This document shows, piece after piece, positions 35,001 to 52,094 of a stretch of 64,000 bases of DNA. Below the pieces are notes generated by a model. That model had not been told where the DNA came from and ran no database searches. It saw nothing but the letters and a program-made list of their open reading frames with translations. The position numbers were made by a program, and so were the translations under genes. This DNA comes from Nemopilema nomurai (lineage: Eukaryota > Cnidaria > Scyphozoa > Rhizostomeae > Rhizostomatidae), in the NCBI GenBank assembly GCA_003864495.1, contig ML133436.1, positions 4,568,212-4,632,211 of the forward strand. The letters run 5' to 3'. Positions within the stretch are counted from its first letter, which is position 1. Every line of letters begins with the position of its first letter.

Positions 35001-38000
35001 GTTCCTTTTCACTAAATAACCAACAACTGTTTGACACTTGATTCCATCTTTGCAATTAATGGACTTCAAGCAGATGTTTTAATCTGCAAAATAATTTCAA
35101 GGAAACGCCAATTGCTAATTTTTTGTCCATAACCCTGCCGCCAGGTCTTTGACAGTTTAACCTTTAACATTTAACCTTTAAATAACCTTGCAAATGATTT
35201 CAACGCGTCGAGAAGCCGTTCATAGAAGCTAGGGCTACTTTGTGCTTGAGAAAAACGGCTTTGTCACTAGGTGATACAGAGTAAAGCTGGCGTGTGTTTT
35301 TTCATTTTAAATTGGCCGTCTTTGGAGCTTTTCACTCGTTTGCCTGCTGTTTAGGCTGTATTCCCAAATGATGTGTGGTATCTGGTAATTGAACATCTCA
35401 AAGTATTGATACTGATACAGAGATACTATAAGATTCTTTGGATCTCAATTTTAGTACCTTCTCTGTATTGCAAAAATTGTAGAGTAGTAGCAGAGTCCAG
35501 AAGGAGTTATAACATCCTCTAACTGCAATTTTATTGTCCAAACCTTCCTCATTACCAACTCAAAACCAATTTTTTCACAATCATTTTCATTGTTTATAAT
35601 AAAGTTACTAATAAGCTTCCTCAAATATGTCATTAACAGGCAAAACCTTTCTCCAGCTCCCAGCCTTGGAGCCGTCAATTTTTCTGGACCCTGAGCAGCA
35701 GACAAGTCTCAATTTCGAAACGAGATTTTCTTTGCATTTTAGGAGGCCCTGGATGTGGGAAAGGCACGCAAAGCAATCTTATAGTCGAGAAGTATGGCCA
35801 CAAACATTTGTCATTAGGTGACCTGTTACGTGGACAAGTAGCATCTGGAACGGAGCTTGGTAGTATGCTCCAGGAATACATGAAGAAGGGGGAGCTTGTA
35901 CCAAACGTAGGTACCTGCATGTGTACCAAATAGGGTTATTTGCACGTCTACCAAGTGTTTGCATATGTCCAATGTGGGTGCGATTCAAAAAAGTGCGATT
36001 CAAAAGTGAATGTACATATAATAATGTAGTAAAAGTATAAAGCACTTTGAAGATCATAGAATGGTATTCTGCCTGATAATAAGTAGACATGAGTGGGCAG
36101 ATTTCAACTACAATACCTATGAAATGTTTATATTAAATCTACTTGCAGTTCTACGCTTAATTTCTATTTTTTTAAGAATCTTAAGAATAAGAGTTTTCAT
36201 TTCAACTAACAAGAATTACAATTTCAGTTATGAATAAAACAACCAGTGATACCAAGTGAATAAATTATCTGTGATACCAAGTGAATAAATTAATGAAGTT
36301 GAAACTTTTAAAAAGAACCAAATGGTTGGGAAGGGATCTTATAGCAGAGCTAATTCATAGACCCCTACCCAATTGAGGTTTTTTTGCATTCCCAGTTTTG
36401 CTCACGTGGTAGCTTTTCACTTTGCAGAATCTCATCATGCGGAGTTTGGTTGACGCTCTTGTTCAGGATGAAGATTCGACCAAATTTTTGATTGACGGTT
36501 TCCCAAGATCACTAAGCCAAGCAGAGGAGTTCGAAAGGAGGTGCCACACTTATTTGATGATCACACTGCTTAGCAGAAAATTCAAACATGAATATTTGAT
36601 TGTTTGTTTCTATTTCTCTTTTACAATTTTATTATCAAATATCAATGTTTTTATTGTTTAATTTAATAAACCTACGAGCACAAGGCAAAGTAAAAACATT
36701 TCATTGTGCACAAGATTATTGCATTGCTGTACTAATTTCCTTATTAAAGTATGGTTCCATGAATAAAAAGTGCTGTATACCCGCCAAAAATGACCTTTGA
36801 CCCGAAAATAAAAGGTCAACTTGTAATTGTTTTGCAGATTGTGGAATGTCATCGTGTGCTGTACTTCAACTGTCCGGAGGAAGTGATGGTCGAAAGACTC
36901 CTTAAAAGGGCAGAGAGCAGTGGTCGCGTTGACGATAATGAAGAAACAATAAAGAATAGATTAGCCGTGTTTCAGAGTGAAATAGCACCAATCATTGAAT
37001 ACTTTACTGCAAGAAACAGATTATCTGAGGTCAGTTTTAATTGGTTATTTTCATTCAAGGAGCATTCAGCTTAATTGTCCTTAGCAACAAAAAGATGCCA
37101 AGTTAATTTGCAAGCATCCTTTTTCCTTCACTTCATTTATCTTTTAAATTGCAGTTTATTCGATGCTTTTAATATCACTGTTAAATAATAATCATTTCTT
37201 GGCGCACGAAAGCCTTTCAGTTGGTTGCTCCGTGTTGAATCTTATTTGCAATGATTTTCTGTTCGCTAGTAATGATCTCATTGCAACTGTTCTAATCTAC
37301 GTTTGATTTGTTTGGGGATGGTTTCTACTTTTGAAAGCGTTTTTGCTTCTATGGAGTTATATCTTATCGACGCGGTAGCATGTAAACGATGTCCGAGAAA
37401 AATCTTTTGTGTACCCCCTGTGGCACTCACTTAGCCTCGTTCACGAGTCTCTGTTCTGTTGCCATGCAACTGCTTGTGGCGACCTCGACACCACGCAGGA
37501 AATAAATACGAACTGGTGGGCGCGGTTTTTTCAGTCCAAGTGTTCAAAATATTGTTTCATCGAATCTGTAGAAAGGAAAGTCGAAAGTGAGTTATTCTGC
37601 TCGAGTTTGATTTTGTAGGTTGTATGGAAAATTTAATTTTGAATTGTTTTGCAAAGGTTTTCGTTGACCAGGTGTAATGTTTACAAGGACGGCTTTCACC
37701 TGGGTGAGGTAACATTAGCGAGGTTCCCTTGATTATATGATTAGTTGCACCCATTTGTTTAGCGGTTTAGCAAGCAAAGTCTACAACAGTTGTGGGTCTA
37801 TTCATCTGATCTATATCTAGTGGGATTTTAAACTTTTTTACGTAGATATTTAAGTATTTTCCTGCGTTATTTTGTGTTTTCAGCGGGCAGCTGCCCTCGG
37901 TGTATTCTTAGTGATGCATTGTTCCTCTTTAATAGAAGCAACGCGATTGTTTATAAAAGGTCGACAATTGTCTTCAAGAATGTTTTTATTAAGATGTAAA

Positions 38001-41000
38001 CTCTTGGAACTTATGGAAATTTTTTTTATTCAGTTGAGTCAAAACATTGCACAAACATTGCCAACTCGTTATATGCCCTTTTATGGAATAGTGGAAGATA
38101 AGAGATAGGATAAAACATCGTTTTTCATACTCAATTGTGCATTTTCGTAGATTTCCGCTGTTGGGACACCTGAGGAGATTTTTGAGAAAGTCTGTAAGGA
38201 GCTAGAGCTTGACAGTGTAGCTATGGATGCAAAGGAACAGCTTAAGGACACTAATATTGTGTTTGTTTTGGGTGAGTTGACTTTTTAACCATATACATGG
38301 TACAGAAGAGGTCCAAGTATAAATTGTATTTGCTCTTGAATCCTTTAATAGTATAAGAATCATTTTTTTATTTTTCTATGCTTATTACCTGAATGAGTCC
38401 TGATGGAAGTTCTGTTTAATCTCATTGTGAGGCACAGAGGCAATGATTTTTCCTCTTGTTACAATCCCTAGTAAATGCACCAAGACTGGTTTTATTTAGT
38501 AGCGAATATCGAAGACCCATGCCTCGGATTAGAAATGAGTGCTATTAGAATGTCATTTTTGTGTCAAATTAGGTGGACCCGGTTCAGGAAAAGGTACTCA
38601 GTGTGAAAGGATTGTTGCAAAATATGGCTTTTGCCATTTGTCAACTGGGGATTTGTTGAGAGAAGAGGTTCAGTCAGGCTCCAAAAGAGCAGAAGCACTC
38701 AAGGCCATAATGGAAAAAGGAGAACTAGTTTCCCAGGTAAGTAAAAGCTTTGGCTGGTCTAGAGTAAGAAATGAAATTATCTTTTGAGTGAAAGAGGGCA
38801 AATGCTGGATGCAAAGGAAGGAGACAGGGATTTCAACCAAACAAAGCAGGTAGCCCAGTTTCACTTGCAATTATTGTTCAACTTCTAAATTTGTAATCTT
38901 ATTTTGAAAATTCAATAGCATAAATTAACAGGTGTGTAATTCCCTTGCAGGATACCATTTTGGAACTTCTGCAAGAAGCCATGATCAAGAAAAAAGATGC
39001 AAAGGGATTTCTTGTGGATGGCTTCCCAAGAGATGTTCCACAAGGAGAAAAGTTTGAAAATGAGGTAAGCCATAAGACTCCTTTGATGATTCATCACAGA
39101 GATTCAGAGCTGTAAGGTGCTTCTTGGAACAGAGAAAGGGGAGGCTAAATGAACAAAAAAGGCACAGGTGTCAATTTTCTATAACACTGGTTAAAGATCC
39201 AAATGATTTAAAGGGTGATTTAACATTTTAAATAAATAGGACTTACCTGTGTCTTATGCCTTCAGCAGCCCGAAGCACAGGAGTAAATGGTCTACACAAT
39301 AATCTTTTACAGGGTGGTACTGGCTAAGTCATAGAGAAAAATTGTCTTGTATATATTTAAAGCCGTTGATACTGAACACTCACAGAACTTTTAAAACAGG
39401 TTTAAATCTCTACCCTCCATAAAGAATATTACTAGGGCAGAAACTTTCGCAGGCAGAAAGTTTTGCAAAAAGAAAAATTCACGATTTTTGCAAATTTAGC
39501 GACAAAACTTTGCGACAAAGAAAAACTAGCATTTTCTGTAATATTTCTGTAAACTTTCGTGAAATTCTGATTTAGATTATGTTGTGGCAGAAACTTTGAT
39601 GAAAAATGTCAAAAAATGCAAAAACTGCGAAAGTTTCTGCCCCTAACGTAGTAGCTTTTACTAAGATGATGTCAATAACATACAAAACGTGTAAAACAAC
39701 AAATTTTGAATATAAATTATAAATAAACTGATTGAGTCCTTTTTCTTTGAAGTCATATAATGTTGAAATGTATTGTCAGGTATCTTTCATTTTTACAAAA
39801 ATTTTCTCAGGTTGGAACATGCAAGTTCATTCTATACTTTGATTGCTCAAATGAGTGCATGACAGAGAGGCTTTTGGGAAGAGCAAAAACAAGTGGGAGG
39901 GTAGATGATAATGAAGAAACAATCAGAAAGAGGTTGAAAACATTTGAAGAACAGACACTACCAGTTCTAGATGTGTATGGAGAACAGAATAAAGTACAGC
40001 GGGTAAGAGATTCAACACTCTTTCTGCTGAGAGACCACATTTATAGTGTTTTCAATGAGAATGAACCATTGTTATCTAGTGTGGAAAACAGATCCTTTCC
40101 TTAAAACCCATTTTTAAATAAGGCTTTGTATGTCGAAGCTCTCTCTGGTTAGCTTGCCAAACTCTTGGCATGACTGCAGGCCCCATTTTGGAAGGACTTG
40201 CTAGGAATAAGACAGTTTCAGGAATTGCTGACTCAATTTGTCTGCTTTTCATAGAATTATCTTTTTGCTACATGCTTGTAAACATTGCAATCACAACAGA
40301 AGGTTTACATCTTCTGTCTCAAGCCAGTCAAATAAAGAGACCATTGGCTTTTTCATATTCAACTAACAAATTTTTTTGCGTGCCTTTTTGAATTCGTCCT
40401 TTATCAATGACCCCCAATTGAAAGACATTTTAATAAAATTATCTGGCAGACTGTATGGTTCAACCACCTCTGTTTGTATTACCAGAAGAGATCTTCTTAT
40501 AGGGTGCTTGAAATGTTACATAAAAATGGGATGGTTGGAATCCAACCCAGTGTTTCGTGTGACTTTAACTTTCATAGCTTACTACATGGCTTTTCACCAC
40601 CGATATTTAATTGTGAATTGTTGCAAACCAAATGACCAGCCTCTCAATTGGAATGCCAGCAATAACTCTCTCAATGATCTAACAAAGTGTCTAATTTTTC
40701 TAACAAGCCAAAGAAAACCCCCAGCAGACCTTTATCAATGTTACAAGCTGCTTTGAAAAGCATTCCCACTACCTGGAAGAGCTTTATCTTAATCTATCAA
40801 TTTTATCTTGATATTTCCAATAAAACGATTAATAACAATGATGACTCTTTATTACAACTTTAGCTTGAATAGGAGAAAAGTTTTCAAAGTTCAAATTACT
40901 TGTCTATATGATTCTATAAATTTCTTTTCATATGTAGATAAATGCTGAAAGAGCTATTGATGAGATCTTCACTGATGTTTGTGTGGCAATGGAAACACTC

Positions 41001-41006
41001 AAATAA
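29027..41006 (+). CDS. AK5: AK5-like adenylate kinase with three kinase domains
   Basis: Transfers phosphate between ATP and AMP. Fifteen exons: 29027-29089, 30351-30939, 31357-31520, 32661-32774, 33604-33789, 34235-34301, 34607-34870, 35743-35906, 36428-36540, 36838-37029, 38151-38271, 38573-38736, 38951-39064, 39811-40002, 40938-41006; about 858 residues. The start ([18 protein letters not shown]) matches AK5 and resembles RIIa/DPY-30 docking helices. An acidic linker with two EPLPPI motifs follows. Kinase domains lie at about 212-394, 476-655 and 673-858. Each has a GGPG-GKGTQ P-loop, GDLLR, GFPR and a short LID (RAE-SGR-DDNEET). Vertebrate AK5 has two such domains; the sea urchin sperm flagellar enzyme is a known three-domain kinase. 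Exon 9 is 113 bp where its counterparts are 114, so domain 2 as given would shift frame at the exon 9/10 junction. Confidence 0.9.
33190..33560 (-). mobile_element. tRNA-like SINE candidate in AK5 intron
   Basis: Read on the minus strand, an A-box-like TGGTCTAGTCAGTTGG (33494-33479) is followed by a B-box-like CCTCGAATCC (33451-33442) and farther on by a perfect B-box GGTTCGAGTCC (33348-33338). The distal end carries the inverted repeat AGGACACTG/CAGTGTCCT at 33198-33206 and 33227-33235. The segment is GC-richer than its AT-rich intron. A tRNA-derived SINE is the best explanation; a decayed tRNA-like fragment is the alternative. Confidence 0.45.
36229..36292. repeat. short tandem duplication in AK5 intron
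   Basis: GTGATACCAAGTGAATAAAT occurs twice in a row, in the intron before exon 9. Confidence 0.7.
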
Positions 41007-41872
41007 TACCGAAACATTGATAAAATAATCAGAACAAGGTAATTTATTTCATGCTTTTGGCTTGACTCAAATGTAAATAGAATTTTATATTTTCTAACTT
41101 GCTCCAGTGTCATTTTTTTAATTGTAACATCCTTTTCATGTACCTACATCTTTGCCCTCCCACTCCATCAGCATACAATTACTAAGAGGTGGTTTGCAGT
41201 GTATTACATGCTCTTATTATCATTTTATTGCAACAATGAATTGTGTTTTTGCCTGTCATCATTGAAGATGTTGTGTCTACAAGCTAGACTTTGGTCACCC
41301 TTAGTGCTAAGGTACTTTTGTAGTAAACAATTAATTATTCTTTTCTTGGAATATGTACTTCATTTTTGATTACAATAAAAATAGGAGAAGGAACAGATCT
41401 GATAGAGATGCCAGACTAAATCAAAAGATGACAAATATTGATGTGTTTTGGTTACTTTCTGTTATAAAAATGTTAAATCAATCATGTTATAGCTCTGTTT
41501 TTTTGGAACTTACTAGGAAATTACCAAAAACAATGCTTCATGAAACAGATAATTGATGTAAAAATGAATGATTTTGGGAAAGCAAACTACAAAGCTAACA
41601 GCAAAGTATCAATTTACAAAGAAGCTCCAATTTCATAACTAAGAAATGTCTCTAAGCATAGAAAGTTCAGTTGTGAAAAAGGACCTGTTTGCTTCATAAA
41701 ATTGGTCTGTATCTAGTATATCTTAGTATACCAAAATATGTCTGGCGCACTCATGTGGTGATGGTTTGGCAACTACTGGCCTAAGACACACTTGTTTAGT
41801 TCCTCTTTATAGTTGTTGAATGTTTCTACGAACAAAACTGGCAAGCATTTAATTCAAATAAATAGTCTAATT
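41007..41872. other. convergent 3' region of AK5-like and COQ4 genes
   Basis: The stop codons of the two genes face each other across about 870 bases. AATAAA occurs at about 41376 on the plus strand. The rest is AT-rich without a supported exon. Confidence 0.6.
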
Positions 41873-44800
41873 TCACAGTATACAAGGAGAGGGTATTAGG
41901 CCTATTTCTGCCCTCAATTCATAAATGTCTTTTTCAAAATGCTTTTCAAAATAAATGTTTAGTAATAACTTTGACCTGTATCCTGCATAAAGTGCCCATG
42001 GAATAATGTGTTCCTGTAATTTTGTACGCTCACTGAAATATAATATTGAAAGATTATTAGAACCTAAGTGTAATAGGAAGGAACAAGGGCTGCTTCTGTA
42101 CTTATTTGATTTTTGCTTTGAAGACAGCCATCATACAAATAAGCATTATTAATAAGAAAGTTCTAACCAGAAGTTTGACAATGATATGAAATTAAGTTTT
42201 ATTATAAGTGGAAGATAGGAGGGGGGGGGGGGGGGAGAAGGAGAAAGCATAAATGAAGCTCACAGAGAAGATGCTAATAATAATTTGTGATCAACATGAT
42301 AAATAAATGCTTTAACCCTTCAATGCGTTCAACTTTGGTGATTCTAAATAAAAGAAACTAGCTCAATGTCTGATGCCAACAGTTGTTAATTCAATGAGAT
42401 AAGTAGAAGATGGTAAGGTAATGTTTAAGGAAATCTTGTGCGTGGTGCAACACCTTGATAGTTTCTTTCTGTAAAAGAGACTCAATATTTACTTTCTGCC
42501 ACAGTCAAATAATAATTTTTTTCTACAAGAGAAAGTAAGGAGATAACAGATATGACTAAAATATGGTACCTGCTTGTTAACCTCAAAGGTGCAAAAATGG
42601 CTGCTAATGCGCACATTGGGAGACTAAAGTGGACCATTTCAAACCATTTAACTGCTACTTCATTTGGGACTCTGGGAAAGATGAAATTGATAATTATATA
42701 ATTTACCAAAGATCTATCAGGCTTTAACCTGATACAACAGCTCCTATCTCATAATTCTATTTAATGTACATTTTTTTACATGTACATATGAAAAGTAAAT
42801 GTGTAAACCCAAAAGCTTTTGTTTCACTCCAAATTGTTCTTTTGAAAATGAAATCAATTTAGGTACAAATAGATGAGGAGTTTGTAACTAAGGCATCCAA
42901 GGGTAAGTTTCATATATATCAAACATGACAAGGCTTTTGAACAGTAAAAATTAAAGATGCTTTTTTGGTATGTTTAAGACATTCCTTAAAGTATTGTTTG
43001 GATGAAAAACTGTAAAATCTTGTAAAATTACTCATTTGACAGTAACAGACCATCTTTGGTATGATTTTGGACATGAATACAATCTTAGAAACATACGATA
43101 CACTCGGAAATCCAGTCAGCAAGTGAGTAAAGTCATGAATCTGCCTGTATCTAAGCATGACATAAGCAAGTTCCTCATGGTCAACAAATCGAACCTGGCA
43201 AACAGAATTGAAACAAAAAGGGTAAACAAATGAAGAATCTAATAAACAAACAAAAAAAATTGCCAATTGCATTTTATCAAACTTAAACTGGAATTTGTTA
43301 ATTTTGGCTCATTTGAACAAATATGCAATTTCAAGTTGAATCTGGAAATGAAATTCATGAGTTTTCTTTTTACCAGCAAAAATTGATGAAAATAACATAT
43401 AATGAAAAGAATAATTGTAAGCATTTGTGAATTTCTATGGACTTCATAACAAGAACATGTTTGCCAGCAATATGCTGCTAAGTCAAAACATAGAGACAAA
43501 ATGTACTGCAGATCAAAATCCCTTTTATCTTCAATGTTTATAAATAGTGACAATGGTCAAATGTTGATGGAACACTCACAGGATCTCGTGTGTCTGCATT
43601 GATATTCTAAAAGGAATCAATATAGACAGTTGAAATAATAGATAATATAGATTTCAGGGCTAGACAATCACAATTTAAAGGTCCACCAGTTGCTTCTCTC
43701 TGTTGCTGCCTCCTGCAAACCATAATCACATCTAAGTATCAATGTTTGTAAATTTGCATGTTTTGTGGTCAATGAAATAATGCATGTACTTCAAGATATT
43801 GCAGTATGAACAAGTTCCTCTTTGTTGCAAATGAAGTGAAGAATAAGATGATATCTAAAGGAATTATCTATCAAATCACACAGTGTTGTCAATGTGTCTC
43901 AAACAGAACATTCTTTAAAACCGTTTCCTCAATTGCCACATTGCAAAGTATGCATTTATATTTATATTACATGTAATGAAAGAGCAAACAGTATTTGCAG
44001 TTTGATGACAAAATGTTAAAAAGTCTATTCAGTGCAATACTTACACATCCGTCCATGAATCTGGTATATTCTTTTCCAAATGTTCTGTTTGGTAGTGATC
44101 TGAGGTATTCCATATCAATAGTTCTTGAGTTCAAAAGGGGTCTTTCCCTAATATAAAAGTTAAAAAAGACTAAAATACAAGTATATAAAAGATAAATGCA
44201 CTTTGCTGTAAGGATGACATGATCACCATGAGATTCAAGTTTGATACATGACTATCTGTTGCCTGTGCAAATAAAAACACTTGTTCTGTAAAAGTTCTTA
44301 TCATCTGATCAGTGTTTCCTTTTATTTAATGCAAATACTTCAACTTAGATGTTATGCAAAATACCTCATTAAGATTAGATGTTTTACATACAAATAGGCT
44401 CATTGCTGACTAACCGTAGAATCCGCTGTCCAACAGGATCACAAATCATTTTATTGTGCAGATTTCTGAGAGCTGGATACCCAGTTGTCTCTCCTAGTAC
44501 TGCAATCATGTCTATAAATGAAATATTTAGTTAACCATCTAACTTTTTAAATGTGATTCAACAACCTATTCTGTTAGTAACTTGCAGCCTCCCAAAACAC
44601 GTGTTAGGTTAAAATTTCCAAAAAATAAGTCACTCTGCCTATTCACCTTGTAATAACTATTAGGATATTTTTCCACATTACCAAGCTTACAATGTTTTGA
44701 ACGTTTGTAATTACTGTAATAAAAACAAACTTTGAAACTAGAGAGCAACATAATAATCAAAATTAGAATTCAAGTCATTTTTCAGTGATCAAATTTTAAC

Positions 44801-45408
44801 TATTGGCCGAGATGCGTAAGAATGGCTCCAAACCTGAGCGTGTTGGCTCTTTGAGTCCCATAAGGGCTGACCCTACGGCCAGTACACAGCGCTGGAGCAA
44901 TGTGGTTGGCTCATGCCCATCATAAAGAATAATTGGTTTATTGGTGCTTGTGTCAAATTCCTCATTTCCAGAATTTAAACATCTTTGTGTAAGGTGCACT
45001 GTTAAGGAAATATTTAATCACTGTATCTGAAAGATTGTGGTTAAACTCTTTTCATTGCAAAATACATACTTGACCTTCTAGGCTGATATAGAACTCTGGC
45101 CAACAAACAAAATTTTGAGAAAAAAGATTCCATAATCACAATGGGAGTAAATGTATAACAAATTTAAATCACACAAATTAAAGTTATATGCAAAGGATTG
45201 ATAACCACCAATGCAAATGATAAAGATTTGTACAGTGGATACCGCAGACGCTTTATTAATGAAAAGATATGAATTATGAACGATCCTTGAATCGAATCTC
45301 ACCAACGATCAAAGAGTAGTCCTATTGATCAGAGGTTTGACTATAGGATATATCATTCTCACCTAGGCTTAACTTCCTAACGGCTGCAATGGGAGGTCTT
45401 TTAAGCAT
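41873..45408 (-). CDS. COQ4: coenzyme Q biosynthesis protein COQ4
   Basis: COQ4 is a mitochondrial matrix protein of the CoQ synthesis complex; it takes part in C1 decarboxylation and hydroxylation of the quinone ring. Eight minus-strand exons: 45408-45363, 44998-44834, 44511-44415, 44147-44045, 43606-43580, 43194-43097, 42671-42570, 42032-41873. They sum to about 265 residues, the human length. The start MLKRPPIAAVRKLSL looks like a mitochondrial targeting peptide. Matches run TTLLQRCVLAVGSALMGL, AVLGETTGY, FVDHEELAYVMLRYRQIHDF, EVAVKWFEMV, LPMCALAAIFAP and IIPWALYAG. The zinc motif HDxxH (166-170) is followed by Glu183, one residue farther than in human. The exon 6/7 junction is the least certain; another donor would shorten this loop. 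Exon 5 is only 27 bp. The start faces DDX39B. Confidence 0.93.
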
Positions 45409-46081
45409 AACTTCGTCAAAGAATTATGAACTGAATTAGAAATGCTAGCCAACAGCCTCTTGGAGAGTGGGGGTGAGCGAATGTGATTGCGATGCTCTTT
45501 AATTAGCCTCCTTCTCAGATTGGCTACCTCGTCTCGTTTCATTTCTGTCTTGACATTGTTCTTTCTCACTGGCGGAAGAGAGAGGAAATTTGGAGGTAAA
45601 GTGTTGAATTAAAATCATTTAGGATCGTTACAATCATTTGAAGTTATGTTGTTTTATATGACTGTATAGGAGATAGTTATATTTTTAAGTCACTTACTAG
45701 ACTATTTCGCCATAGCTTTTCATAAGTTCATAGGATTTAAGTGATGTGCTCCGTACAGATTGAAACTTCAGTAGCAAATCGCTCTATTTGTGCTGTGAAA
45801 GGACTTAAACTCAATATTGAATAGTTTTTTTGCCTTTTTGGGTATTGAAAATTTATTGGAAACTCTACTTTGTGATAAACTTTAATTAAAGTGTTGGGTT
45901 CACCAACTGCCATTATTGGATGCAATAACCGCCATTTTTATAGTAACGTCAAACTTTGTTGTAAGTCTACATTACTTATTTGAGCAACGTTGCTCAATAT
46001 CAGACAAAATCATGATATACTGAAATTTTGAATATTACAGTGCTGACAAAACTCGCCTATTAAGCATCAGAAAGTACAAAC
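45409..46081. promoter_or_regulatory. bidirectional COQ4 / DDX39B promoter region
   Basis: The start codons of the two genes lie 673 bases apart and point away from each other, so this region must hold both 5' UTRs and promoters. An 18-base perfect palindrome lies at 45980-45997. I see no clear TATA box. Confidence 0.65.
45980..45997. promoter_or_regulatory. 18-bp perfect palindrome upstream of DDX39B
   Basis: TTGAGCAACGTTGCTCAA is its own reverse complement and lies 85 bases before the DDX39B ATG. Its half-site GAGCAAC is compatible with a dimeric factor, but no specific factor is identified. Confidence 0.5.
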
Positions 46082-50632
<4,551 letters not shown>

Positions 50633-52094
50633 TAGATCAGACATATGTACATGAACATTTTCAACAAAGAGCTTTTCACTCTTGTAACCTGTATTAAAGA
50701 TGTATTTTGTAGGTTTCTTAATTTGTTCCTTCAATTAGCAACTGGCACTTATGTCATAAAGAGGTTCAGTTTTTTTAAAACTTTATTGGTTGCTTTTTCA
50801 AACTGAACATTTAAGAACCTGGCTGTGTAGTTGCTTCAAACACTGTTGGGATCATTTGACTTTTAAAGTATTCTCTGTGAAAAGATTTGGGGAATGGGGA
50901 TTTGGAATGCCTCTTGAAAACCTTACTGGTACTTTACTTTGTCCCTTGGTAGACATTGTTTTAAATCTTAATTCTGCAATTCCTGTACCTTTGTTGCTAT
51001 TTTATTTTTTTATGGGAATGTTACCTAACATGTGTTTGAAGTCTATTAGTTATCCTTAACTATTTCTTGGTACTAGTTTCCTTACAGAACAGCAAACTGA
51101 TATTGTGTCAGTGGTAATTTTTCTTAAATTGTACAAAAATGATATAAAAAACATGAAAGGGGGAAATAAAGGAGAATCAAAGGTATAAAGTCATGCTTCA
51201 AATTGTCTTGTGATTTTGTAGAACAAAAACCTTGAGGAATGGAGAAAATTTAATTTAGTAACAACTTTCCACTTGTTCTCTTGGCAAACAAACTTGACAA
51301 CCTGTTTCACAACTCTTTCGAGCAAAAAACAGCAAGTTTTATTGGAAAGTGGTCGAAGAAAAATTCATACCACACATCCGTCCAGTGAAAGACTCATTCA
51401 GCCAAACGTAATTACGTTTTATATAACTTAGCCTTTGCAGCATTTACCTTGGTTCATTCTAAGTACCCAGTGGCTGAAAGACGTTTCAGGGAGATTTGGC
51501 CCAAAGACTAATTGGAATTGAATCTTATGCCCGTCCAATTTTGTTCCCTGGAAAGTCGAGATAAAGTGGGAGTGTAGACTAGAGACAGCACTATGCATAA
51601 ACAAGACAAAGATCTGACAAACGTAACTTGGGCAGTTGAACAGGTTTTCTCGTTGAAATTTTCCCATATCTGGTCTCCTTAGGTTAATCAAGAAATTATT
51701 CTCCTTAGATTATCCCGCCTGAAGTCTTCGTAGCGAGAATTGAATCAGATACCTCAATGAGGAGCACATTTGAGAATTAAATGTATCGCGTTACAATACA
51801 TTTATAGAGTTCGAGATTGGATTTTCCTTAAGGCGAAAGTATCTGGCGCAAAGTGCTTAATTCTCTGATAGCTCCTCTAACCTTTGACAGGGCATTCCCG
51901 GGCTTCAATTAGCATGAGACATGTATGAAGATGCTGTGTGAATCGATGAATTTTGACCCGACTGCTTTGTGGTAACAAGTGAAACCTCTGCACGAGAGCA
52001 AAAAAGAAGCTTTAGTGTTAAGGCGAAAAACAGAGACAACTATTGTGACTCAACTATAGATTCCACTTACTGGATTTTACAAAGGTTGTCACAG
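50633..52094. other. 3' flanks of DDX39B and LPMO 1
   Basis: The two genes converge across about 1.46 kb. AATAAA at about 51168 is a possible DDX39B signal. No supported exon was seen. Confidence 0.55.
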
